Below are positions 15,681-23,216 of a stretch of DNA of 34,835 nucleotides, piece after piece (the first letter of the stretch is position 1; every line of letters begins with the position of its first letter). The notes under the pieces are model-generated. The model worked only from the letters and a program-made list of their open reading frames with translations, was not told the origin of the DNA and ran no database searches. The position numbers and the translations under genes were made by a program. Source of the stretch: an uncultured Fretibacterium sp. (GTDB lineage Bacteria > Synergistota > Synergistia > Synergistales > Aminobacteriaceae); NCBI GenBank assembly GCA_937899395.1, contig CALBPU010000021.1, forward strand, positions 1-34,835, given 5' to 3'.

Positions 15681-16094
15681 TTACGAATCTAAATTTATAA
15701 ACACGAATTTGAATCTGCAAAGATCTAAATCTTTTTCATTCACAATGTCAGCATCGATGTAAAAAATTCTTCGTCCTGCTTTTCTGACCTTCGCTGTGCA
15801 AATTAATTTTTCAGCATTCCTTGCACCTCTCAAATAATCAACATGGCCGTTCACCGTAACACCGTTTCCACCTGCGCTTAAAAATGCAACGCCCGCCGTG
15901 TCATCAGCCATAGTAAACAAAACTCCGCCGTAAGGAATACCGTAAGGGTTAAAATGTTCCTCTTCTAAATCAAGTTCACTGACTGCGATCCCGTTTTCAA
16001 TTTTGACGAACTTAAATCCTGTTTTGCACTCAATATCGTCTCTTAATTTTTTGAGTGCTTCATAATTAACTTTTACTTCAAAATTTTCGGCCAT
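15681..16094 (-). CDS. Hotdog-fold thioesterase, PaaI/YdiI-like
   Basis: A 137-residue protein of hotdog thioesterase size. The core reads HFNPYGIPYGGVLFTMADDTAGVAF, where the N-P-x-G-x-x-x-G-G pattern and the following acidic residues are typical of acyl-CoA thioesterases of the PaaI group; NGHVDYLRGAR corresponds to the next strand. It probably hydrolyses an acyl- or aryl-CoA in the cytoplasm; the substrate is unknown. The ATG at 16094 is chosen because an AAGGAG lies about 13 bases upstream, whereas the longer TTG-initiated version would begin at that site. Confidence 0.8.
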   Translation of the reverse strand: MAENFEVKVNYEALKKLRDDIECKTGFKFVKIENGIAVSELDLEEEHFNPYGIPYGGVLFTMADDTAGVAFLSAGGNGVTVNGHVDYLRGARNAEKLICTAKVRKAGRRIFYIDADIVNEKDLDLCRFKFVFINLDS

Positions 16095-16162
16095 GAAAAA
16101 TAAAAATCTCCTTTTCAAAAACGTAAAATTAAATTTATAAGCTCAAAAAAATTATACACGAT

Positions 16163-16191
16163 TTGACAAAAATAAAATACAAGTGTAAAAT
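16163..16191 (+). promoter_or_regulatory. Strong sigma-70-type promoter of gdhA
   Basis: A consensus TTGACA (16163-16168), a 17-base spacer and TAAAAT (16186-16191) face the glutamate dehydrogenase gene, leaving a leader of roughly 65 bases. On the opposite strand ATTATA (16151-16156) gives a TATAAT that could serve the divergent thioesterase gene. Confidence 0.7.
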
Positions 16192-16262
16192 TCCTGACCG
16201 TTGGAAAAAATAATGAAGTTAGAAAATTTTTAATATATGAAATATTTTGAAGGTGTTAATTT

Positions 16263-17561
16263 ATGGCTGATAGAATAGTAAACGGAAGAAGAAGATCGGA
16301 CGATTTAATTCTCGACACAGCGTTGAGAGATTTTTACGATGCTGCTGATGAAATGCATCTCAACGAAGGTTTAATCTCAATGCTGAGTTATCCCGAAAGA
16401 AGAGTCGATGTTTCTGTACCTGTCGAACTTGAAGACGGAAAAATTAAAGTTTTCAAAGGTTACAGGGTTCAGCACTCCACAGCGTTAGGCCCCTCAAAAG
16501 GCGGTATTCGTTACGGAAAAGAAGTTACAGGCGCGGAATGTGAAGGACTTGCGATGTTAATGACATGGAAATGTTCATTGGCAGGCATACCTTACGGCGG
16601 CGGTAAAGGCGGAATTGCTTGTGATCCTACGGCTTTAACTCTTCGTGAAAAAGAAAGAATGTCCAGAACTTACGGAGCTCGTATTGCCCCTATCATCGGA
16701 AGATGGAGCGATATTCCTGCACCTGATATGTATACAGGCGGTCAGGAAATGGTCTGGATCATGGACACGATCTGCAAAATGCTCGGACACTTTGAACCCG
16801 CAATGCTCACAGGTAAACCCATTGATTATTGGGGAGCAAGAGGACGTACAGAAGCTACAGGTCGAGGCTTGGCAACTTGCGGACTTGAATTAATGCGCAT
16901 TAAAGGTCTTGACCCTTCAAAAATGAAAGTTTCAGTTCAGGGTTTTGGTAATGTCGGAAGCTACACAGCGTTACTTCTCAAACAGGCAGGAGCTACGATA
17001 GTTGCTATCAGTGATACAACAGGAACGTATTACAATCCTAAAGGCATTAACGTTGAAAAAGCCTTTGAATATATGAACAGAGAACCCGGTGTACGTGGCA
17101 AAAGGCTTGAAGGCTTTGAAAAGGAAGGCTGCGAAAAACTCGGAATTAGCGATGCGTTATTTGTTGATTGTGATTTCTTGTTCCCTTGTGCATTACAGGG
17201 TGTGATTAATGAAGAAACTGCGAACAAAGTCAAAGCAAATTACATTCTTGAAGGTGCTAACAGCCCCACAACTCAAGAAGGCGAAGTAATTTTGAATGAC
17301 AGAGGAGCTATTGTTGTTCCGGATTTCTTAGCTAACGCAGGCGGTGTTGTCGGATCATATTTTGAGTGGGCACAAAACCTTCAGGGCTTGTCATGGACTG
17401 AAGAAGAATATAACGAGCGTCTAACAAAACTCATGACCGAAAACTTTAACAAGGTATGGAATTATGCCCAAGATAAGAAAGTTACGATGAGACGTTCAGC
17501 TTATATAGCGGCGATTAAGAGAGTTTCTGATATTGTTGCTTTAAGAGGCGTATATCTGTAA
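16263..17561 (+). CDS. gdhA: Glutamate dehydrogenase
   Basis: A 432-residue hexameric-type enzyme that interconverts glutamate with 2-oxoglutarate and ammonia, usually the entry step of glutamate fermentation in amino-acid-fermenting anaerobes. Substrate-binding segments: GPSKGGIRY, LMTWKCSLAGIPYGGGKGGI (catalytic lysines) and PAPDMYTGGQEM. The dinucleotide fold has VQGFGNVGSYTALLL, and EGANSPTT and PDFLANAGGVVGSYFEW follow. The G-x-G-x-x-G with an acidic residue after the second strand (ISDTTG) is compatible with NAD+, but cofactor choice is not certain. It is monocistronic with its own promoter and terminator. Confidence 0.96.
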   Translation: MADRIVNGRRRSDDLILDTALRDFYDAADEMHLNEGLISMLSYPERRVDVSVPVELEDGKIKVFKGYRVQHSTALGPSKGGIRYGKEVTGAECEGLAMLMTWKCSLAGIPYGGGKGGIACDPTALTLREKERMSRTYGARIAPIIGRWSDIPAPDMYTGGQEMVWIMDTICKMLGHFEPAMLTGKPIDYWGARGRTEATGRGLATCGLELMRIKGLDPSKMKVSVQGFGNVGSYTALLLKQAGATIVAISDTTGTYYNPKGINVEKAFEYMNREPGVRGKRLEGFEKEGCEKLGISDALFVDCDFLFPCALQGVINEETANKVKANYILEGANSPTTQEGEVILNDRGAIVVPDFLANAGGVVGSYFEWAQNLQGLSWTEEEYNERLTKLMTENFNKVWNYAQDKKVTMRRSAYIAAIKRVSDIVALRGVYL

Positions 17562-17608
17562 ACAAAACGCAAAAATAAAAATACGAAAATAATTTCACTG
17601 AATTTTTT

Positions 17609-17646
17609 AATCAGGTTGCCCGAGCAAAAATGGGTAGCCTGATTTT
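17609..17646 (+). terminator. Terminator after gdhA
   Basis: AATCAGGTTGCCC pairs with GGGTAGCCTGATT around a loop of about 10 bases, followed by TTTTG, downstream of glutamate dehydrogenase. Confidence 0.65.
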
Positions 17647-17655
17647 GCTAAAGAG

Positions 17656-17682
17656 AAAAAAGGGAATTAATTTTTCCCTTTA
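17656..17682 (-). terminator. Rho-independent terminator of the fhs-truA transcript
   Basis: Read on the minus strand, AAAGGGAAAAA pairs with TTCCCTTTTTT and ends in a T-run, just after the truA stop codon. Confidence 0.65.
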
Positions 17683-17684
17683 CC

Positions 17685-18449
17685 TTAATTTTTTCGTGTA
17701 TATGAACACTCCCTAGGATAATAAACTTTCCAAAACCATAACCCGCTTGCTGGAGCAGTCATTGCAGATTGATTTCTTTCGCTTCCGTTTAAGAGAGCTT
17801 CGAGCCATTCCAAATTATTTTTCCCGATAGCTATTGAATTAATATTGCCCGTAATAATTCTCACCATGTTCATTAAAAACGATTGAGCTTTTATTGTGAT
17901 AATTGACAGATTACCTTTGTTGCGGATTTTTAACGTGTCAATAGTTCTGTAAGGATTGTCAGGACATTCGCCCGTCTTACAAAAGGCTTTGAAGTTATGT
18001 CTGCCTTCAATCATTTTACAGGCTTCCTTAGCTAAATCCATGTTCCATTCTTTACCTTTTCTCCACCAGACGAAATTATTAAGCATAGGAGGACAAACCC
18101 ACCCGTGCCATATAAAATATTTATATTCTCTCATTAATGCGCTTCTTCGAGCGTCGAAATCATCAGGAACATTAAAAATCTTCATCACTCTAATATCTTC
18201 AGGAAGATAAAAATTTATGGCAAGCCTTAATTTTTCGGGAGTAAAAATTTTATCAAGATTGAACGAGGCAATTTGTCCCCACGAATTAACGCCTTTGTCA
18301 GTACGTCCAGCACCTGTAATTTTAACGGGAGCACCCGATATTGTCGTCAATGCTCCCTCTATTATTTCCTGAATACTTAAAGCCTCAGGCTGAACTTGCC
18401 AACCCGAATAATTTTTGCCCAAGTACGAAATTTTTGCGGCATATTTCAT
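17685..18449 (-). CDS. truA: tRNA pseudouridine(38-40) synthase
   Basis: A 254-residue pseudouridine synthase that isomerises uridines 38-40 in the anticodon stem. The catalytic Asp lies in GAGRTDKGVNSWGQ; the N-terminal ISYLGKNYSGWQVQP and the later FMVRIITGNI-like segment (QSFLMNMVRIITGN) are TruA signatures. Length is normal. It starts 3 bases after the fhs stop with no clear Shine-Dalgarno of its own, so translation is probably coupled to fhs. Confidence 0.95.
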   Translation of the reverse strand: MKYAAKISYLGKNYSGWQVQPEALSIQEIIEGALTTISGAPVKITGAGRTDKGVNSWGQIASFNLDKIFTPEKLRLAINFYLPEDIRVMKIFNVPDDFDARRSALMREYKYFIWHGWVCPPMLNNFVWWRKGKEWNMDLAKEACKMIEGRHNFKAFCKTGECPDNPYRTIDTLKIRNKGNLSIITIKAQSFLMNMVRIITGNINSIAIGKNNLEWLEALLNGSERNQSAMTAPASGLWFWKVYYPRECSYTRKN

Positions 18450-18452
18450 TAT

Positions 18453-20120
18453 TTAGAACAAGCCTGAAATTTTACCGTTTTCATCAACATCAATATTTAA
18501 TGCAGCAGGCTTCTTCGGTAATCCCGGCATAGTCATAATTTCGCCAGTAATCGCTACTGCAAAACCTGCTCCTGCTGAAACCCTTACTTCTCGAACCGTA
18601 ATTCTGAAATTTTCAGGTCTTCCGATTTTAGTAGGATCATCGGAGAGTGAATATTGAGTTTTTGCCATGCACACAAGCAAATTATCTTTTCCGAGTTCGT
18701 GAATTAATTGCAAATCTTTTTCAGCTTGAGGCGTGAAATCAACTCCATCAGCTCCGTAAATCTCTTTTGCGATTGCGTTCATTTTTTCACGAGGAGTTAA
18801 TACTTCGTCGTAAATGAATTTGAAATCGGATTTTTTCTCACATGCTTCAACTACTTTTTCAGCTAAAAGTTTTCCGCCTTCACCGCCTTTAGCCCACACT
18901 TCAGACAATGCAAACGAAGCTCCAAGCTCCTCACATTTTTTCTCAACGAGTTTTAATTCAGCTTCGGTATCAAGAGGAAATCTGTTAATCGCAACTACAA
19001 CGGGCAATCCGTATTTTTGAACGTTCTCGATATGTTTCATTAAATTCGGAATACCTTTTTCAAGAGCCTCTAAATCTTCAGTGCCGAGTTCGGTTTTCTT
19101 TTTGCCTCCGTGCATTTTCAAAGCTCTCACAGTAGCTACAACAACAACTGCGTCAGGTTTTAATCCTGCTGTCCTGCATTTAATATCGAGGAACTTTTCA
19201 GCCCCTAAATCAGCTCCGAAGCCTGCCTCTGTTACAAGATAATCAGCGGTCTTTAATCCGAGTCTCGTTGCTTGAATGCTGTTACAACCGTGAGCAATAT
19301 TTGCAAAAGGCCCTCCGTGAATAAAAGCCGGATTGCCTTCTAAGGTTTGAGCGAGGTTAGGTTTGATAGCGTCCTTCAACAACGCCGCCATTGCTCCCGA
19401 TGCTTTAATGTCAGCAGCCGTTACAGGTTTTCCATCGTAAGTATAAGCCAAAATCATTTTGCCTAAACGTTCTTTCAAGTCCATTAAATCCATTGAGAGA
19501 CACAAAATCGCCATTACTTCAGAAGCAACCGTGATGTCAAAACCTGATTCACGCGGAACACCGTTAGCTTTTCCTCCGAGACCTATAACAATATTCCTCA
19601 AAGCTCTTTCGTTGAGATCCATTACTCGCTTAAAGACAACACGACGAGGATCAATGTTTAATTCGTTGCCCTGTTGAATATGATTATCAAGCATTGCTGC
19701 ACAAAGATTATGAGCCGTAGTTATTGCGTGAAGGTCTCCAGTAAAATGTAAATTAATGTCCTCCATAGGTATAACCTGAGCATAACCGCCGCCCGCAGCA
19801 CCGCCCTTTAATCCAAAGCTAGGGCCTAATGAAGGTTCACGTAAAGCAGCCGCAGCATTCTTGCCGATTTTGTTTAAGCCGTCAACAAGTCCGACACTCG
19901 TTGTAGTTTTTCCCTCACCTGCAGGTGTAGGAGTGATAGCTGTAACAAGAATTAATTTCCCGTCAGGTTTATCCTGTAGACTTTTCAAAACTTTCGGAGC
20001 AATTTTAGCCTTATATTTTCCGTAGCATTCTAAATCGTCCTCCGAAATTCCTAACTTTGCCGCAATTTCCGTTATTGGTTTAGGCGTTACTGCCTGAGCT
20101 ATTTCGATGTCGCTTTTCAT
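18453..20120 (-). CDS. fhs: Formate-tetrahydrofolate ligase
   Basis: A 555-residue ATP-dependent enzyme making 10-formyl-tetrahydrofolate from formate. The P-loop region reads TPTPAGEGKTTTSVGLVDGL, followed by REPSLGPSFGLKGGAAGGGYAQ in parts, GDLHAITTAHNL, and the C-terminal MPGLPKKPAALNIDVDENG. It supplies one-carbon units and, with the metF gene at 27963, covers part of the methyl branch of one-carbon metabolism. GGAGGG precedes the ATG by about 9 bases. It heads a two-gene transcript with truA. Confidence 0.97.
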   Translation of the reverse strand: MKSDIEIAQAVTPKPITEIAAKLGISEDDLECYGKYKAKIAPKVLKSLQDKPDGKLILVTAITPTPAGEGKTTTSVGLVDGLNKIGKNAAAALREPSLGPSFGLKGGAAGGGYAQVIPMEDINLHFTGDLHAITTAHNLCAAMLDNHIQQGNELNIDPRRVVFKRVMDLNERALRNIVIGLGGKANGVPRESGFDITVASEVMAILCLSMDLMDLKERLGKMILAYTYDGKPVTAADIKASGAMAALLKDAIKPNLAQTLEGNPAFIHGGPFANIAHGCNSIQATRLGLKTADYLVTEAGFGADLGAEKFLDIKCRTAGLKPDAVVVVATVRALKMHGGKKKTELGTEDLEALEKGIPNLMKHIENVQKYGLPVVVAINRFPLDTEAELKLVEKKCEELGASFALSEVWAKGGEGGKLLAEKVVEACEKKSDFKFIYDEVLTPREKMNAIAKEIYGADGVDFTPQAEKDLQLIHELGKDNLLVCMAKTQYSLSDDPTKIGRPENFRITVREVRVSAGAGFAVAITGEIMTMPGLPKKPAALNIDVDENGKISGLF

Positions 20121-20152
20121 TAAAATAAACCCTCCGTTAAAAATTTTTAAGT

Positions 20153-20165
20153 TGATATAATATCA
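20153..20165. promoter_or_regulatory. Small palindrome between fhs and brnT
   Basis: TGATAT-A-ATATCA is a perfect 13-base palindrome in the divergent spacer between fhs and the brnT-like gene (20121-20226). It could be an operator for either gene. The spacer holds no gene. Confidence 0.3.
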
Positions 20166-20226
20166 TGCAAAAATGTTTTTGGTAGATGCCATATGATTAA
20201 TTATTCTATGTTATGTTTAATAAGGA

Positions 20227-20577
20227 GTGATAAAAATAATTGATTACAGCGATATAAAATTAAAAATCGACAATATGCTTTTTACATGGGACGATGAAAA
20301 AGAAAAAATTAACATAAAAAAACACGGTATTAATTTTTCATCAGCTGCTGCTGTGTTTTTTGATGACGATGCTATAGTAGAGACAAATTATGTTGATGAT
20401 TATACAGGTGAAGAACGTTTCGATGTTATAGGCTTAGCAGCAGGACACTTAATGTTTGTGGTATACGTAGAACGTCAACATATAAACGAAGACAGCGAAG
20501 ATGTTATATTCAGAATAATATCTGCCAGAAAAGCTAACAAAAGGGAGGAAAAACGTTATGCTTATGGGATTAAGTGA
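20227..20577 (+). CDS. brnT: BrnT-family ribonuclease toxin
   Basis: A small protein of about 100-116 residues with the BrnT pattern: FTWDDEKEKINIKKHGINFS near the start, DDYTGEERFDVIG in the middle and RIISARKANKREEKRYAY at the end. BrnT toxins are RelE-fold ribonucleases neutralised by BrnA. The start is unclear: the GTG at 20227 overlaps an AAGGAG (20222-20227); the ATG at 20275 gives the classic N-terminus (MLFTWDDEK) but has no Shine-Dalgarno. A non-standard ATT at 20239 would be well spaced from the AAGGAG. The gene overlaps the antitoxin gene by 20 bases. Confidence 0.85.
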   Translation: MIKIIDYSDIKLKIDNMLFTWDDEKEKINIKKHGINFSSAAAVFFDDDAIVETNYVDDYTGEERFDVIGLAAGHLMFVVYVERQHINEDSEDVIFRIISARKANKREEKRYAYGIK

Positions 20578-20791
20578 TGTTCTTGCTCTGGCTCGTACAA
20601 ATGAGGAGAGAGAGCAAATTCGTGAAACTTTTTTAAGATTAGGAGAAATGAAAGACGAAGACATTGATTATTCGGATATTCCACCGACAACAGATTTTTC
20701 TCGTTTCAAACCTTTGAAGCCTTATGTTGAAAAAGTACTTGAACATAATCGAAAAGCTGTATTGCATCGAAAAACATCAAGTGTTATATAA
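20558..20791 (+). CDS. brnA: BrnA-like antitoxin lacking the usual DNA-binding domain
   Basis: A 77-residue protein translated from an ATG preceded by GGGAGG and overlapping the toxin gene. The segment MKDEDIDYSDIPPTTDF is typical of BrnA antitoxins. In standard BrnA this is followed by a ribbon-helix-helix domain that binds the operator; here it is followed only by a short basic helix (PYVEKVLEHNRKAVLHRK) and a stop. It may neutralise BrnT without repressing the operon, or be a truncated form. The pairing with brnT is certain from position; the exact subfamily is not. Confidence 0.72.
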   Translation: MLMGLSDVLALARTNEEREQIRETFLRLGEMKDEDIDYSDIPPTTDFSRFKPLKPYVEKVLEHNRKAVLHRKTSSVI

Positions 20792-20851
20792 TTAGTCGTT
20801 CAAAATTTTTGGATTTAATTAAATTTTTTTCAGGAGGTTAAACTTTTTATC

Positions 20852-21655
20852 ATGAAAAAATTTTTAGCGGTTTTTACAATTTTAGTTGTGTTGTGTACGG
20901 CAGCATTCGGAGCTGAGGAGACAAAAATTAAATCAATAGATCAGCTCAAAACCGAAAAACTTGCAGCACAGCGCGGAACAATCGGTCAATTTTTGGCGGA
21001 AGATTTGCTTGGAGATAAGAAGGGCGAATTATTAACGACATACGAAAAATATGTTGATGCTGTTATGGCACTCCGTCAGAAAAAAATTAAGGCTATCGTA
21101 ATGGACGAAATGCCCGCGAAAAGATTTCTCAATCAGGTTGAAGGACTTGCAATTATGGACGAGCCTTTATCGGTTGAAAATTACGCTATCGGTTTCAGAA
21201 AGGGAAACACTGAACTTGTTGAACAGGTTAATAAAGCCCTCGCTGAAATTAAAGCCGACGGAACACTCGCAAAAATTTTCGAGAAATATTTAACGGGTGA
21301 TTATACCGGAGTTGATCCTAAAACTATTGACTTCAACAAAGGTGCTAAAGGCGGAAAATTAGTTGTAGGTACTGAAGCAGGCTTTGCTCCTTACGAGTTA
21401 AAAGTAGGTTCGGGGTTCATTGGAATTGATGTCGAAATGTGCGCTGCGATTGCGAAAAAACTTGACCGTGAACTTGTAATCGAGAACATGAATTTTGACG
21501 CTTTACCTATGGCTGTTTCAACGAATAAAGTCGACATGATTTGCGCTGGAATAACAGTAACTGAAGAGCGCAAAGAAAATATGGACTTCTCTGAAGACTA
21601 TGTTGTCGGAGCAAAACAGGTTATTTTAATTAACGCTGAAGATTATGAGAAATAA
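20852..21655 (+). CDS. Amino-acid ABC transporter binding protein with circularly permuted SBP_bac_3 order
   Basis: A 267-residue secreted protein (signal peptide 1-20, cut after AFG). In ordinary family 3 binding proteins the order is strand/helix core first, hinge, then domain 2 and a closing helix. Here residues 26-147 are the normally later part: IKSIDQLKTEKLAAQRGTIG, VDAVMALRQKKIKAIVMDE, DEPLSVENYAIGFRKGN and VNKALAEIKADGTLAKIFEK. After a linker (148-168), residues 169-267 are the normally first part: KLVVGTEAGFAPYEL, FIGIDVEMCAAIAKKL, KVDMICAGITVTEERK and MDFSEDYVVGAKQVIL. The new termini fall in the first hinge. It is followed directly by permease and ATPase genes, overlapping the permease start by 11 bases, so it is almost surely the functional receptor. 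An AGGAGG site precedes it. The swap matches that at 944-1765. Confidence 0.9.
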   Translation: MKKFLAVFTILVVLCTAAFGAEETKIKSIDQLKTEKLAAQRGTIGQFLAEDLLGDKKGELLTTYEKYVDAVMALRQKKIKAIVMDEMPAKRFLNQVEGLAIMDEPLSVENYAIGFRKGNTELVEQVNKALAEIKADGTLAKIFEKYLTGDYTGVDPKTIDFNKGAKGGKLVVGTEAGFAPYELKVGSGFIGIDVEMCAAIAKKLDRELVIENMNFDALPMAVSTNKVDMICAGITVTEERKENMDFSEDYVVGAKQVILINAEDYEK

Positions 21656-22460
21656 TTTCATGAAAAGCAAAAAAGGACTTGGACGGGGCGATACTGTTTT
21701 AGGAATTTTCGCCCTGTTCCTTTTATATTTGTTGTGGAGTTCAGGATTTTTCACGGCTGCTGCGTGGAGCGATTTTAATCGACGCTTCTATCAGAATTTC
21801 ATCAAAGATAATCGTTATATGATGCTCGTTGACGGTCTTAAAGCTACAATCTTTATGACATCTGGAGCAACTTTAATCGGCGTTATCGTAGGATTGATTT
21901 TGAGCGTTATCAGAGTTGCTTATAACGGCGGAGCTAAAATTCCCGTACTGAATAAATTTGCTGATGCTTATATAACTGTTTTGCGAGGCACTCCGGCAAT
22001 GGTTCAGTTATTAATATGGAACTTCACGATTTTTGCCTCTGCAAGAGATCTTAACACTCAATATATAGCGATACTTGCGTTCGGATTAAATTCGGGAGCT
22101 TATGTTGCTGAAATTTTCAGAGGAGGAATTGAGGCAATAGATCCGGGACAAATGGAAGCTGCACGCTCTTTAGGGTTATCATACAGCACTTCAATGAAAT
22201 TAGTTGTGCTTCCTCAAGCATTGCGGAACGTTATTCCGATGTTGTTTAACGAGTTCATAGCGTTGTTAAAGGAAACTTCTATTGCGGGTTATATCGGAAT
22301 AGATGACTTAACGAGAGCAGGCCAAAATATTCAGGCTCTAACACTTGAACATTCACAGCCTCTTGTAATGGTAGCGATTATATATCTTGTAATAGTTATG
22401 TTATTGAGCTACCTCGTCAGAAAGCTTGAACAATATTTAAGCAGAAGCAAAAGGAGGTAA
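21645..22460 (+). CDS. Polar amino acid ABC transporter permease
   Basis: A 271-residue membrane protein of the HisM/GlnP family. An N-terminal hydrophobic segment (about 20-35) is followed by the permease core: LVDGLKATIFMTSGATLIGV, LRGTPAMVQLLIWNF, and the ATPase-contact EAA loop (EAARSLGLSYSTSMKLVVLP), then LKETSIAGYIG and a final membrane helix (VAIIYLVIVMLLSYLV). It starts within the end of the binding-protein gene; an ATG at 21660 is an alternative start. The ATPase gene follows 6 bases later, completing an uptake system for a polar amino acid whose identity is not shown. Confidence 0.93.
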   Translation: MRNNFMKSKKGLGRGDTVLGIFALFLLYLLWSSGFFTAAAWSDFNRRFYQNFIKDNRYMMLVDGLKATIFMTSGATLIGVIVGLILSVIRVAYNGGAKIPVLNKFADAYITVLRGTPAMVQLLIWNFTIFASARDLNTQYIAILAFGLNSGAYVAEIFRGGIEAIDPGQMEAARSLGLSYSTSMKLVVLPQALRNVIPMLFNEFIALLKETSIAGYIGIDDLTRAGQNIQALTLEHSQPLVMVAIIYLVIVMLLSYLVRKLEQYLSRSKRR

Positions 22461-22466
22461 TAGAAT

Positions 22467-23216
22467 ATGCCTGTTATAGAAGTTAAAGACCTTCATAAAA
22501 CTTTTAAGAGACAAGACGGAACTAAGATTGAAGTTTTGAAGGGAATAACAACGCAAATTGAGAAGGGCGAAAAAATTGCTGTGATAGGCTCGTCAGGTTC
22601 AGGAAAAAGCACATTTTTGAGATGTCTCAACAGAATGGAAGAACCTACTTCAGGAACAATTAATTTCAAAGGCGAAAATATTGTTGATCCTAAATGCGAC
22701 ATTAACAAAGTTCGTCAAAAGGTCGGAATGGTTTTTCAACATTTTAATTTGTTCCCTCATTTAACGGTAAGAAAAAATTTAACTCTTTCGCCAGTTGAAT
22801 TAAAATTAATGACGCAGGAAGAAGCAAATGTAAAGGCTCAGGAATTATTAGCCCGTGTCGGACTTGCAGATAAAATTGACGAATGGCCCGACAGATTATC
22901 GGGAGGTCAAAAACAGAGAGTTGCAATCGCAAGAGCTTTGGCAATGAATCCTGATGTTTTGTTGTTCGATGAACCTACGAGTGCATTAGACCCTGAAATG
23001 ATCGGCGAAGTTCTTGACGTTATGCAGGAATTAGCAGACTCAGGAATGACGATGTATTTAGTTACTCATGAAATGGGCTTTGCTCACAAAATCGCTAATA
23101 GGATTTTATTTATTGATGGTGGAGTTATCAGCGAAGAAGGACAGCCCGATGAAGTTTTTAACCACCCTAAACAGCCTCGAACAAAAGAATTTTTATCGAA
23201 AGTTCTAAGGCATTAA
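22467..23216 (+). CDS. Polar amino acid ABC transporter ATP-binding protein
   Basis: A 249-residue ATPase of the GlnQ/HisP group that powers the adjacent permease. Walker A GSSGSGKST, Q-loop GMVFQHFNLFPHLTV, signature LSGGQKQR, Walker B DVLLFDEPTSALDPE and H-loop THEMGFA are all intact. AGGAGG lies 8 bases before the ATG. Its stop overlaps by 4 bases (the palindrome TTAA) the stop of the convergent methyltransferase gene, with no room for a terminator between them. Confidence 0.96.
   Translation: MPVIEVKDLHKTFKRQDGTKIEVLKGITTQIEKGEKIAVIGSSGSGKSTFLRCLNRMEEPTSGTINFKGENIVDPKCDINKVRQKVGMVFQHFNLFPHLTVRKNLTLSPVELKLMTQEEANVKAQELLARVGLADKIDEWPDRLSGGQKQRVAIARALAMNPDVLLFDEPTSALDPEMIGEVLDVMQELADSGMTMYLVTHEMGFAHKIANRILFIDGGVISEEGQPDEVFNHPKQPRTKEFLSKVLRH

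Noticed and set aside
20121..20226. Possible folate or other riboswitch upstream of fhs
   Set aside because: The leader is only about 100 bases, AT-rich, and shows no recognisable paired-stem motif beyond a 13-base palindrome.
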